A DNA stretch of 64,000 nt, from positions 45,739-109,738 of the forward strand of contig MKWG01000017.1 in NCBI GenBank assembly GCA_001899685.1. The letters are read 5' to 3'. Below, in pieces: positions 52,304 through 60,275 of this stretch (positions within the stretch are counted from its first letter, which is position 1; every line of letters begins with the position of its first letter). The notes under the pieces are model-generated. The model had not been told where the DNA came from, made no database searches, and was given only the letters and a program-made list of their open reading frames with translations. The translations under genes and the position numbers were made by a program. The stretch comes from Sphingobacteriales bacterium 44-15. GTDB lineage: Bacteria > Bacteroidota > Bacteroidia > Chitinophagales > Chitinophagaceae.

Positions 52304-53428
52304 TTATTGCTCCATGATTTTGCTATAAAATTCAATCAGTTTCTTTTCTTCGTTTTCCCAGCTATATACTTCTCTTGCCCTGAAACAGTTTTTACGCAGC
52401 CTTTCATAAAACTCCGGGTCGCACAATTGCCGGTATGCTGCCACGATGCTTTCTGTATCCGGTGTTTCAATCAGCACCGCTATTTCATACTGGTCATTGA
52501 TATACTGGTATTCAGGAAATTTCATAGTGATCTGTGGTAGTCCGGCATGCATATAATCAAAAAACTTATTCGCCAGTGAGTAATATTGATTCAGCCCACT
52601 AGGTTCAACGAGATTTATACCAATATAATGATTCGGTGTCATCATACGGAGTATATCGGGTGATTGCTTTCCAAAGAGAAAGATCTTATCCCCGGCTTTG
52701 TATTTTTCAATTAATTGCTCTAACCGGGCGAGATAATTGCCTTCGCCATATACGTAGAGCCTGGAGGGGATCTGCAGGATGGCAGGCACGAGGTATTCAA
52801 ACCCTCTCGCTTCGTTTACGGCTCCCTGGTATATCAGCCTTTTTTCTTCAAAACCAAATGTATCAATTGCCGTGTATGGGGAATATACAGGCATATTTCT
52901 GATCACCTGGTACTGCACGCCATACCTTTTATAAAATTCTTTGGCAATGCTTTCGGATACAGTATATCCGTTCGGGAAAAGCGGTATATACTTTTTTTCA
53001 ATGCCCTGCCAGAACCGGTGGACTCCGGGACGCGTCACAACTTCCTTCATTTCTGAAAAGAGCTCATGGGCATCATATATTCTTTTGATCTTTTTCAGCC
53101 TTGCGATGAGAAAGCAGGGAACGATAGTGTCAAGATCAATGGCGCATATTGCATCCATTTTTCTGAACAATAAAAAAAGCAAAAGGCGAAGATTGAACTC
53201 CAGGTAATATATTTTTCCTTTTGTAAAAAGGCAGGAGAGACGGTGCTGGTGATACATCTCTTTGTCAAGCGGAACAGATGATTTCAGTTTCTTTCCGACG
53301 AGCGTTACTTCAAAACCATTTGCAGCCAGCGTCCGGCAAATGCGCTGCATGCGCTGATCGTAGGTGAGATCGTTGATTACTGTAAAATAAATATGAGCCA
53401 CATTGCTGATTTTCTGGGTGCATTTCAA
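52304..53428 (-). CDS. Glycosyltransferase (GT4 family)
   Basis: About 374 residues. The family opening HIYFTVINDLTYDQRMQRIC is preceded by a short stretch; TTG at 53428 or GTG at 53401 are likely starts, because the longer frame from 53503 reads through repeat element E3. Middle features IYDAHELFSEMKEVV and IPLFPNGYTVSESIAKEF, then the GT-B donor half IYQGAVNEARGFEYLVPAI, IFLFGKQSPDILRMM and EPSGLNQYYSLANKFFDYMHAG with the usual E-x7-E-like block. The stop (TAA) is one base before the next gene's TTG. Together they look like a two-gene glycan assembly operon. Confidence 0.85.
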   Translation of the reverse strand: MKCTQKISNVAHIYFTVINDLTYDQRMQRICRTLAANGFEVTLVGKKLKSSVPLDKEMYHQHRLSCLFTKGKIYYLEFNLRLLLFLLFRKMDAICAIDLDTIVPCFLIARLKKIKRIYDAHELFSEMKEVVTRPGVHRFWQGIEKKYIPLFPNGYTVSESIAKEFYKRYGVQYQVIRNMPVYSPYTAIDTFGFEEKRLIYQGAVNEARGFEYLVPAILQIPSRLYVYGEGNYLARLEQLIEKYKAGDKIFLFGKQSPDILRMMTPNHYIGINLVEPSGLNQYYSLANKFFDYMHAGLPQITMKFPEYQYINDQYEIAVLIETPDTESIVAAYRQLCDPEFYERLRKNCFRAREVYSWENEEKKLIEFYSKIMEQ

Positions 53429-53531
53429 TTTTTCTCTTCCTACATAACTTTCCGGTCGGTGAGACACCGACCGGTAGCGAGTTCTACAGGCGGGTGTCAC
53501 CACCAGCCTGCGAGAAATTGAAAATGTGCCC
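53416..53531. repeat. Inverted-repeat element E3 with perfect core hairpin
   Basis: Outer arms GGGTGCATTTCAATTTTTCTC (53416-53436) and GAGAAATTGAAAATGTGCCC (53512-53531) are inverted copies. Inside lies the perfect stem CCGGTCGGTG / CACCGACCGG with loop AGA (53452-53474). About 42 bases of its left half match element E1. It overlaps the predicted start of the glycosyltransferase gene. Confidence 0.75.
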
Positions 53532-53619
53532 GGTTTCTGAAACTTAATAAAGATTGGTGTAAATTACTGATTAATAAAAATCTTTATTACACTTATAACT
53601 AAAATCTGTTTTTTTGTTT

Positions 53620-54132
53620 ATGGAAAATTATCAATCCTCTTCTCAACCGGTAGTTACTAAACCTGCCCGCCCTGTATTTTTAACTGTATTATGCATTCTC
53701 ACCTTTATAGGAAGCGGGTGGGCTATTGTAAGCGGGATAAGCTCATACCTGACAGCCGATACCACCGCAGATATTGTGCAGGCGGCAATGGAAGATGCCA
53801 AAGATAAAATTGATGATGCCGGCGGCGGCAGTTCAAAGATGGCTGAGAAAATGATTTCCGGCGCAAGCGAAATGGTAAAACCTGAAAACTTAAAAAAGAG
53901 CGCCCTGTTTAGCATTATAGCGGCAATATGCACACTTGGCGGAGCCATATTCATGTTCACGCTTAAAAAAGCAGGATACTGGCTTTATATTTTAGGCACG
54001 GCTATTAGCATTGCAGGTCCCCTGTATATTTTTGGGGGGAATTTAATTTCCATGTTATCTACAGTACTGATCGGTATTGTAGGGGTTATATTTGTCATCT
54101 TATATGGTCTTAATCTTAAATATCTGAGATAA
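53620..54132 (+). CDS. Hypothetical membrane protein with four helices
   Basis: 170 residues from ATG 53620. Helices: VFLTVLCILTFIGSGWAIVSG (residues 19-39), SALFSIIAAICTLGGAIFMF, YWLYILGTAISIAGPLYIFG and LISMLSTVLIGIVGVIFVILYG. Between the first and second is a soluble acidic/lysine stretch (TADIVQAAMEDAKDKIDDAGG). No family is recognised; it resembles lineage-specific Bacteroidota membrane proteins. It lies directly upstream of the rpsO promoter. Confidence 0.75.
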   Translation: MENYQSSSQPVVTKPARPVFLTVLCILTFIGSGWAIVSGISSYLTADTTADIVQAAMEDAKDKIDDAGGGSSKMAEKMISGASEMVKPENLKKSALFSIIAAICTLGGAIFMFTLKKAGYWLYILGTAISIAGPLYIFGGNLISMLSTVLIGIVGVIFVILYGLNLKYLR

Positions 54133-54162
54133 AATTAAATTCATTTTTTTCTCATATTTTAC

Positions 54163-54170
54163 TACCTTTG
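54163..54170 (+). promoter_or_regulatory. Promoter -7 element of rpsO
   Basis: TACCTTTG is an exact TAnnTTTG match, 49 bp before the rpsO ATG. No clear TTTG lies at the -33 distance, but the preceding region is T-rich. Confidence 0.6.
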
Positions 54171-54219
54171 CCGCCAAATTACAGAAGAATATTTTTTGGG
54201 TTGTTTTAAAAAAATTGAG

Positions 54220-54492
54220 ATGCCAACATTGACAGCAGAAAAAAAAACAAAAATTTTTACAGATTTAGGTGGTAACGCCGCTAACACGGGCTCTATAGAA
54301 GCCCAGATCGCGATTCTTACAGAACGCATCACTCATATTTCCCAGCACCTCCAGGGAAATAAAAAAGACTTTTCCAGCAACAGGGGGCTTTTACAACTTG
54401 TAGGGGAGAGAAAAAGATTGTTGTCTTATCTGAGTAAACATAACCTCAAGGGATACCGCGAATTAATTGAAAAGCTCGGACTCAGGAAGTAA
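54220..54492 (+). CDS. rpsO: 30S ribosomal protein S15
   Basis: A 90-residue ribosomal protein that binds 16S rRNA in the central domain (helices 20-22) and helps assemble the 30S platform. The sequence is typical: GSIEAQIAILTERITHISQH, LQGNKKDFSSNRGLLQLVG, ERKRLLSYLSKHNLKGYREL. ATG at 54220 (MPTLTAEKK) is chosen; the frame is open upstream to 54196 but those residues are not family-like. It is followed by a strong terminator and then pnp, the same gene pair as in many bacteria. Confidence 0.97.
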   Translation: MPTLTAEKKTKIFTDLGGNAANTGSIEAQIAILTERITHISQHLQGNKKDFSSNRGLLQLVGERKRLLSYLSKHNLKGYRELIEKLGLRK

Positions 54493-54511
54493 TTTTAAGT
54501 TATTATTATAC

Positions 54512-54546
54512 CTATTCCCAACAGTAATTGTTGGGAATAGTAATTT
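54512..54546 (+). terminator. Intrinsic terminator of rpsO
   Basis: A perfect 12-bp stem, CTATTCCCAACA (54512-54523) with TGTTGGGAATAG (54529-54540), loop GTAAT, then TAATTTTT. Confidence 0.85.
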
Positions 54547-54627
54547 TTAGACCTCTTCTATTTATTACTAACACAACCTACAGTAATACTGTATCTGCTC
54601 TCTCCTACTGTTTGCTGTATGTTTTAA

Positions 54628-56820
54628 ATGCAAAATTATTTTATGCTCGCTCAACCAACAAATGTATCATTTGATTTAGGCGGTGGCCGCACTGTCTCCA
54701 TAGAAACAGGTAAGCTTGCCCGGCAGGCTGACGGGGCAGTTACCATTCGCCAGGGAAATTGTATATTACTGGCAACTGCCGTAGCCAATAAGCAACCCAA
54801 ACCCGGCCAGGAGTTTTTCCCTTTAAGTGTGGACTATATGGAAAAATTTTCGTCGGCAGGACGTATACCGGGCTCATTTTTTAAACGTGAAGGAAGACTT
54901 AGCGACTATGAAGTATTGATCAGCCGGTTGGTAGACCGTGCACTTCGTCCGTTGTTTCCTGAAGACTATTATTGTGAGGTTCAGGTAATTATAACGCTTA
55001 TTTCAAGTGATAGTGAAATAATGCCGGATGCTCTTGCATGCCTGGCAGCCTCTGCAGCCCTGGCTGTTTCAGATATTCCCATCAAAGAAATTATTTCTGA
55101 AGTGAGGGTTGCCCGTGTAGACGGAGAATTTATTGTGAATCCGTCCCGCACACAATTAAGCAACGCTGATATGGACTTCATGGTGGGCGCTACCGACCGC
55201 AACCTGATGATGGTGGAAGGAGAATCGAAGGAATGCAGTGAAGAAGATCTCGTGAAAGCGCTTGAGATTGCCCATGAAGCGATCAAGATACAGGTGAAAG
55301 CACAGCAGGAACTGAGAGATAAACTGGGCATCACCGGTAAAAGAGATTATGAAAAACCTGTTCAAAAAGAAGATATTCTTGAAAAGGTAAAAAGCTTTGC
55401 AGGGCAGAAGATTTATGAAATATCCAAGTCCGGCACTTCAAAACATGAAAGAAGCGATGCTTTTTCCAGGCTTAAAGAAGAACTGATCGCAAGTTTTGGA
55501 GAGGAACCGGCAGAAGAAGATGTTAAGCTGGCAGGTAAATACTATGAAGACCTGCAGTGGGAGATCGTAAGAAACATGATCCTGGATGATAATATCCGTC
55601 TCGACGGGCGCAGGCTTGATGAAGTGAGACCTCTTGCAATGGAAACGGATATATTGCCAACTCCTCATGGATCTGCTTTGTTTACAAGAGGTGAAACTCA
55701 ATCACTTACAACAGTTACCTTAGGAACTCCTTTAGATGAACTGCTGGTAGAAAGCGCTGCAAAATCTGACTATTCTAAATTTATTCTTCACTATAATTTC
55801 CCTCCTTTCTCCACAAACGAAATCAAGTTTCTGAGAGCGCCGGGAAGGCGTGAAGTTGGTCATGGAAACCTGGCCATGCGCTCACTGAAGCAAATGATGC
55901 CGGGAAATGATTATCCCTACACTGTACGTGTGGTAAGTGATATTCTTGAATCAAACGGTTCTTCTTCAATGGCGACGGTATGCGCCGGGTCGCTCGCGCT
56001 TATGGATGCGGGTGTTCCCTTCCCCAAGCATGTGAGCGGGGTAGCCATGGGATTAATTACACGCAGCAGCGATAAAAAGCATGCTATCCTCACCGACATA
56101 CTTGGCGATGAAGACCATCTTGGTGATATGGATTTTAAAGTGACCGGTACAAGAGAAGGAATATGCGGTGTACAGATGGATATCAAGATTGACGGGCTGA
56201 GCATGGATACGATGCGCCAGGCTTTGGAGCAGGCACGCGAAGGGCGCCTGCATATCCTGGATGCTATGTATAACTGTGTAGCTGCTGCCCGCGAAGAAGT
56301 TAAGCCCCATGCACCGCGGATGGAGAAGCTGTTCATTGATAAAGAATTTATTGGTGCAGTGATAGGACCGCAGGGTAAAGTGATCCAGGAAATACAGCGT
56401 TCTACCGGTACTACAATCAATATCGAAGAAGTGGGCACGGTTGGGGAAGTAAGTATCTTCTCGCCTGCCAAGGAAGGTTTGGATAAGGCAGTGGCCTGGA
56501 TCAAGGGCATTGTGGCTGTACCTTCAGTAGGGGAAGTATATGAAGCTACCGTAAAGGGTATAAAAGAGTTTGGTGCATTCGTTGAATTCCTTCCCGGCAA
56601 ACAGGGATTGTTGCATATCAGCGAGATCAGTTGGAAGCGGCTTGAAAGTATGGAGGGGGTTTTGAAAGAGGGAGATACCGTAAAAGTGAAGCTGATCGGT
56701 GTGGATCACAAAACCGGTAAATTCAAGCTCAGCAGAAAAGCATTGATGCCTAAACCTGACTTTGCGCCCAGGAATGCTCCGCAGCAAAAAGAGAACAGGC
56801 CGGGAAACGAAGCCAATTAA
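54628..56820 (+). CDS. pnp: Polyribonucleotide nucleotidyltransferase (PNPase)
   Basis: A 730-residue phosphorolytic 3'-5' exoribonuclease acting in mRNA turnover. Two RNase PH-like cores are present (FDLGGGRTVSIETGKLARQADG at the start; RLDGRRLDEVRPLAMETDIL, TRGETQSLTTVTLGT in the second), joined by an all-helical region. Then come a KH domain (FIGAVIGPQGKVIQEIQRST) and an S1 domain (GEVYEATVKGIKEFGAFVEF, GLLHISEIS). Catalytic aspartates (LGDEDHLGDMDFKV) are intact. Both ATG 54628 and 54643 are possible starts. A terminator separates it from rpsO, so it has its own promoter. Confidence 0.97.
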   Translation: MQNYFMLAQPTNVSFDLGGGRTVSIETGKLARQADGAVTIRQGNCILLATAVANKQPKPGQEFFPLSVDYMEKFSSAGRIPGSFFKREGRLSDYEVLISRLVDRALRPLFPEDYYCEVQVIITLISSDSEIMPDALACLAASAALAVSDIPIKEIISEVRVARVDGEFIVNPSRTQLSNADMDFMVGATDRNLMMVEGESKECSEEDLVKALEIAHEAIKIQVKAQQELRDKLGITGKRDYEKPVQKEDILEKVKSFAGQKIYEISKSGTSKHERSDAFSRLKEELIASFGEEPAEEDVKLAGKYYEDLQWEIVRNMILDDNIRLDGRRLDEVRPLAMETDILPTPHGSALFTRGETQSLTTVTLGTPLDELLVESAAKSDYSKFILHYNFPPFSTNEIKFLRAPGRREVGHGNLAMRSLKQMMPGNDYPYTVRVVSDILESNGSSSMATVCAGSLALMDAGVPFPKHVSGVAMGLITRSSDKKHAILTDILGDEDHLGDMDFKVTGTREGICGVQMDIKIDGLSMDTMRQALEQAREGRLHILDAMYNCVAAAREEVKPHAPRMEKLFIDKEFIGAVIGPQGKVIQEIQRSTGTTINIEEVGTVGEVSIFSPAKEGLDKAVAWIKGIVAVPSVGEVYEATVKGIKEFGAFVEFLPGKQGLLHISEISWKRLESMEGVLKEGDTVKVKLIGVDHKTGKFKLSRKALMPKPDFAPRNAPQQKENRPGNEAN

Positions 56821-56842
56821 TATTTCCTGAATTTTTTGATCA

Positions 56843-56877
56843 AAGCCACCTGATGTATATTTCAGTTGGCTTTTTTT
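56843..56877 (+). terminator. Intrinsic terminator of pnp
   Basis: AAGCCACCTGA (56843-56853) pairs with TCAGTTGGCTT (56862-56872; one mismatch), followed by TTTTT. Confidence 0.85.
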
Positions 56878-56907
56878 GGTTAAGCCATAAATTACATCCA
56901 TACGCCA

Positions 56908-56940
56908 TCGTGAAAAGTGAAAGGACAAAAGGTGAAGGTA
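56908..56940 (+). repeat. 7-bp repeat words between pnp and prmA
   Basis: Words of the GTGAA type in about 7-bp phase: CGTGAAA, AGTGAAA, GGACAAA, AGGTGAA. Followed at 56962-56977 by the small hairpin CCTGCC-GGCT-GGCAGG. Confidence 0.5.
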
Positions 56941-56996
56941 ATATTTCCCTTCTCACACCAGCCTGCCGGCTGGCAGGTTTTACACCACACCAAAAT

Positions 56997-57830
56997 ATGA
57001 ACGAATCCTACATACAGATTGAAATGTTCCCTCCGGATGCGGAGACGGGAGATATATTGCTGGCAAGGTTGCAGGAAGCACTCGAAGTGCAGGGATTTGA
57101 GCTGGTTGAAAATGCTATTGTAATGTATATTGATAAGGATCATTTCGATGAAAAAGTATTTGAAAAAATATTATCAATAAATAATATAAAATATAATCAA
57201 TCAATCATTTATAATAAAAATTGGAACCAGGAATGGGAAGCTTCTTTTACGCCTGTCGTTATTGAAGATTTTGTGGCGGTAAGAGCCGGCTTTCATCAGA
57301 AGCAACCGGGGGTAAAGTATGACATAGCGATCACACCCAAAATGAGCTTTGGCACCGGTCACCATGCCACCACTTTTATGATGCTTGAATCCCTGCGGCA
57401 ATTTGATCCCGCGGGGAAATCAGTGATCGATTTTGGAACGGGTACCGGCGTACTGGCAATACTTGCAGCAAAAATGGGCGCAGCCAAAATTGCAGCTATT
57501 GATAATGATGACTGGTGTATAGAAAATGCCACTGAAAATATTGCGGCGAATAATTGTTCTGTTATTCAATTGCAAAAAGCAGATCAGTTTCCTTCAACCG
57601 GTACCTGGGATATTATTCTTGCTAATATTAATCTGAATGTGATCCTGGACAATTTCCAGCCCTTCGCAAACAGTATGAATATGCATAGCGTTTTGATAAT
57701 CAGCGGTATTTTAAAAGAAGATATGGAAAAACTTGCCGGCGCTGCCCAATCCTGTAAATTGGTGGCGGAAATATCAAAAGAAAGAAATAACTGGCTTTGT
57801 GTTGCGTTTAAAAAAATGGATATATTGTAA
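56997..57830 (+). CDS. prmA: Ribosomal protein L11 methyltransferase
   Basis: 277 residues from ATG 56997; the longer frame from 56853 reads through the pnp terminator. The N-terminal substrate-recognition domain (YIQIEMFPPDAETGDILLAR) is followed by the SAM-dependent methyltransferase core: VIDFGTGTGVLAILAAKMGA (motif I), AAIDNDDWCIENATENIAAN (motif II) and WDIILANINLNVIL (the NPPY-like motif IV). FGTGHHATTFMMLE precedes motif I, as in PrmA. It trimethylates L11 of the 50S subunit. Confidence 0.95.
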   Translation: MNESYIQIEMFPPDAETGDILLARLQEALEVQGFELVENAIVMYIDKDHFDEKVFEKILSINNIKYNQSIIYNKNWNQEWEASFTPVVIEDFVAVRAGFHQKQPGVKYDIAITPKMSFGTGHHATTFMMLESLRQFDPAGKSVIDFGTGTGVLAILAAKMGAAKIAAIDNDDWCIENATENIAANNCSVIQLQKADQFPSTGTWDIILANINLNVILDNFQPFANSMNMHSVLIISGILKEDMEKLAGAAQSCKLVAEISKERNNWLCVAFKKMDIL

Positions 57831-57853
57831 AACTTCAGTGATTACAAATACAT

Positions 57854-57861
57854 TATATTTG
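57854..57861 (+). promoter_or_regulatory. Promoter -7 element of plsY
   Basis: TATATTTG is an exact TAnnTTTG match, 26 bp before the plsY ATG. No clear -33 TTTG at a standard distance. Confidence 0.55.
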
Positions 57862-57887
57862 TAGACCAACTTCAACCTGATATCTGT

Positions 57888-58538
57888 ATGAACGAGCTGA
57901 CACTGGCAATATTAGCTTATTTAATAGGTTCAATCCCGACCGCTCTTTGGGTGAGTCAATATTTTTTTAATATTGATATCCGCGATTACGGAAGCGGGAA
58001 TTCCGGCGCTACCAATACTTACAGGGTGCTCGGTCAGAAATGGGGCACCATGGTAATGCTGATAGATATGCTTAAGGGTTTCATTGCCGTTAAGCTTGCT
58101 TTTTTACTGCCTTTTTATGTTGCGGATGAATTTGCAAGGACCAATCTGCAGATAGGACTTGGGCTGGCAGCAGTGCTGGGCCATATTTACCCTGTCTGGG
58201 CACAGTTCAGAGGAGGAAAAGGCGTAGCTACATTGTTTGGTCTGGTATTGGGTATTTCCCCCTGGACGGCTTTGTGTTGCATTGGCGTATTTCTGCTGGT
58301 ACTTTTTCTGACAAGATTTGTTTCATTAAGCAGTATCCTGGCCAGTATGGCATTCCCTGTCTTTATTTTGGTTATTTTTAATGTTGACAACCACGCTTAT
58401 CGCATTTTTGCCGTAGTAGTGGCTTTGCTGGTCATACTTACACATCAGAAAAATATTTCCCGTCTGCTAAGGGGCAGTGAGAGTAAAGCTCCCATTCTGA
58501 AATACCGGGATAAAAGGAAGGGCAGGCGTTCTTTGTAG
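57888..58538 (+). CDS. plsY: Acyl-phosphate:glycerol-3-phosphate acyltransferase
   Basis: A 216-residue inner-membrane enzyme that makes lysophosphatidic acid in phospholipid synthesis. It shows the three conserved cytoplasmic motifs: RDYGSGNSGATNTYRVLG (after the first helix), GHIYPVWAQFRGGKGVATLFG in the middle and LTHQKNISRLLRGSE near the end. Five hydrophobic spans are visible (for example ELTLAILAYLIGSIPTALWV). Length is usual. It follows prmA with its own promoter-like TATATTTG. Confidence 0.95.
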   Translation: MNELTLAILAYLIGSIPTALWVSQYFFNIDIRDYGSGNSGATNTYRVLGQKWGTMVMLIDMLKGFIAVKLAFLLPFYVADEFARTNLQIGLGLAAVLGHIYPVWAQFRGGKGVATLFGLVLGISPWTALCCIGVFLLVLFLTRFVSLSSILASMAFPVFILVIFNVDNHAYRIFAVVVALLVILTHQKNISRLLRGSESKAPILKYRDKRKGRRSL

Positions 58539-58614
58539 CCCGGGAGTATTATTTTCATCACTTTTTGGTATAACAATTGAAATAAACATTGCTGACAATG
58601 TTAAATTAAACTAC

Positions 58615-59424
58615 ATGCGCACCAGACTATTTCTATATTTATTAGCTGCCGGATGTTTTTTTTCTTCCTGCACACAGAATGCAATCACCGGCAGAAGCCA
58701 GTTGCAACTGCTGCCTGAATCTGATTTGCAGTCTATGGCAAAGTCAGAATATCAGACTTTTCTTTCCCAAAACAAGGTAGTAGCTACCACCGTGAGTAAA
58801 GATGCTGACATGGTAAAGCGTGTAGGCTCCCGCATTGCTGCTGCTATTACAGATTACTACACCAAAGAAAATAAAGGAAGTGTTTTGCAGGGATACCAAT
58901 GGGAATTTAATCTTGTAGATTCAAAAGAAGTGAACGCCTGGTGTATGCCCGGGGGTAAGGTGGTGGTATATACCGGTTTGCTGCCCATTACACAAAACGA
59001 AGCGGCCCTGGCTGTGGTAATGGGACACGAAATAGCACATGCCATTGCCCAGCATGGTAACGAAAGAATGAGCCAGGAAATGATTGCACAGGGGGTGGGA
59101 ACAGTAGGAAGCATATTGACTTCGGGGAATGCCACCGTAAATAATATTTTTAATTCGGTATATGCACCCGGGGCGCAGGTAGGAGTGCTCCTGCCTAATT
59201 CGCGTAAACAGGAGCTTGAAGCAGATCATTTCGGGTTGATATTTGCTGCCATGGCCGGCTATAATCCCAATGAGGCTGTTCCTTTTTGGGAAAGAATGTC
59301 AAAAGCCAGCAGCGGGCAAAAGCCTCCTGAATTCCTGAGCACCCATCCTTCGGATGAAACGCGTATTCAGAAAGTAAAGCAATACGCGGAGGAAGCCATG
59401 AAGTATTATAAGCCCATGAAATGA
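58615..59424 (+). CDS. M48-family metallopeptidase lipoprotein
   Basis: A 269-residue lipoprotein (lipobox FSSC, TQNAITGRSQL) of the LoiP/YcaL/BepA type. The zinc-binding H138-E-I-A-H142 motif (VMGHEIAHAIAQH) is followed by the glutamate ligand in KQELEADHFGLIFAAMAGYNP. WEFNLVDSKEVNAWCMPGGK, VVVYTGLLP precedes the active site as in this family. It probably degrades misfolded outer-membrane proteins in the periplasm. Confidence 0.93.
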   Translation: MRTRLFLYLLAAGCFFSSCTQNAITGRSQLQLLPESDLQSMAKSEYQTFLSQNKVVATTVSKDADMVKRVGSRIAAAITDYYTKENKGSVLQGYQWEFNLVDSKEVNAWCMPGGKVVVYTGLLPITQNEAALAVVMGHEIAHAIAQHGNERMSQEMIAQGVGTVGSILTSGNATVNNIFNSVYAPGAQVGVLLPNSRKQELEADHFGLIFAAMAGYNPNEAVPFWERMSKASSGQKPPEFLSTHPSDETRIQKVKQYAEEAMKYYKPMK

Positions 59425-59477
59425 TTCTTATGATTTGATAGATTACGTATGATAAAGCATAGTTATTTGATAAAAAC

Positions 59478-59508
59478 TTGACAGCAACCGATAATTTTAT
59501 TATTTTTG
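59478..59508 (+). promoter_or_regulatory. Promoter upstream of the YdeI/OmdA-like gene
   Basis: TTG (59478-59480) and TATTTTTG (59501-59508) separated by 20 bp match the Bacteroidota -33/-7 pattern, 37 bp before the ATG at 59545. Confidence 0.6.
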
Positions 59509-59544
59509 CAACTCTTTTTGCAATCTTAAAAATTTCGTTGAAGC

Positions 59545-60210
59545 ATGATGCAGACTATGTTTGAAAAACTTCAACTAGCTGAAGAAAAAAATCTACTTAT
59601 TCAGGGCTTACCTTCTTCCATTGAAAAACAATTCGCAAAAATTTCGTTTGCCAAAAATGTTACTCCCTTATTAAAAACACGGGGGATTGATTTTGCATTG
59701 GTCTTTGCCATTAATCAGAATCAACTGAATGGCATCTTGAAAGAGGTGCTTCCGGCTTTGGATGAAGGTGGCAAGCTTTGGGTGGCTTACCCCAAAACAG
59801 CCTCCAAGATCGTAAGCGATCTTAACAGGGATTGCAGTTGGCAGATGCTGAATCAAAGTGGCTACGAGAGCGAGTACCAGGTTACCCTTGATCATGTTTG
59901 GACTGCATTGCGCTTCATTAAGCCGGAGTGCAATAAAGAAGGAGTGACCAGGATAATAAAAAGAAGCCAGGATACTTCTATTGCCGGAGTGGATAATAAG
60001 GCCCGCACGGTTACAGCTCCCGCTGATCTTCAAACGCAACTGAACAGGAACAGGAAAGCTGCCGCCTTTTTTGAAAAACTCTCTTTTACCAACAAAAAGG
60101 AGTATATGAGATGGCTGGAAGAGGTTGTTGACAAAGCAGAAAGGCGTGAAAGGATTACCGGGCTCATTCAAAAATTGGCTGACAGTAAAAAAAATCCTTC
60201 AGAGAAATAA
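59545..60210 (+). CDS. YdeI/OmdA-family protein with DUF3052-like N-terminus
   Basis: A 221-residue soluble protein. The C-terminal 60 residues (LQTQLNRNRKAAAFFEKLSF, TNKKEYMRWLEEVVDKAERRERI) are the YdeI/OmpD-associated (OmdA, PF13376) helical domain. The N-terminal 140 residues (FAKNVTPLLKTRGIDFALVFA, LPALDEGGKLWVAYPKTASK) resemble the DUF3052 type that occurs fused to it. The molecular role is unknown; OmdA domain proteins have been linked to bacteriocin or peptide resistance. It converges with dnaG. Confidence 0.8.
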   Translation: MMQTMFEKLQLAEEKNLLIQGLPSSIEKQFAKISFAKNVTPLLKTRGIDFALVFAINQNQLNGILKEVLPALDEGGKLWVAYPKTASKIVSDLNRDCSWQMLNQSGYESEYQVTLDHVWTALRFIKPECNKEGVTRIIKRSQDTSIAGVDNKARTVTAPADLQTQLNRNRKAAAFFEKLSFTNKKEYMRWLEEVVDKAERRERITGLIQKLADSKKNPSEK

Positions 60211-60218
60211 TGTAGCAT

Positions 60219-60275
60219 TACGTGAGAAGTAAGATGTGAAAAGTGAAAGAAGCATTCACTATTGCCTGTTCACTT
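60219..60275. repeat. 7-bp repeat tract between convergent genes
   Basis: ACGTGAG, AAGTAAG, ATGTGAA, AAGTGAA in 7-bp phase, then TTCACTA and TTCACTT on the other side. The latter is complementary to AAGTGAA, so the tract can fold. It reaches into the last two codons and stop of dnaG. Confidence 0.55.

Noticed and set aside
55917..56600. 227-codon minus-strand frame opposite pnp
   Set aside because: Antisense to the conserved catalytic part of pnp; low-complexity serine/threonine-rich translation typical of a shadow frame.
56853..56996. N-terminal extension of prmA
   Set aside because: It reads through the pnp terminator and a repeat tract; PrmA homology starts at 56997.
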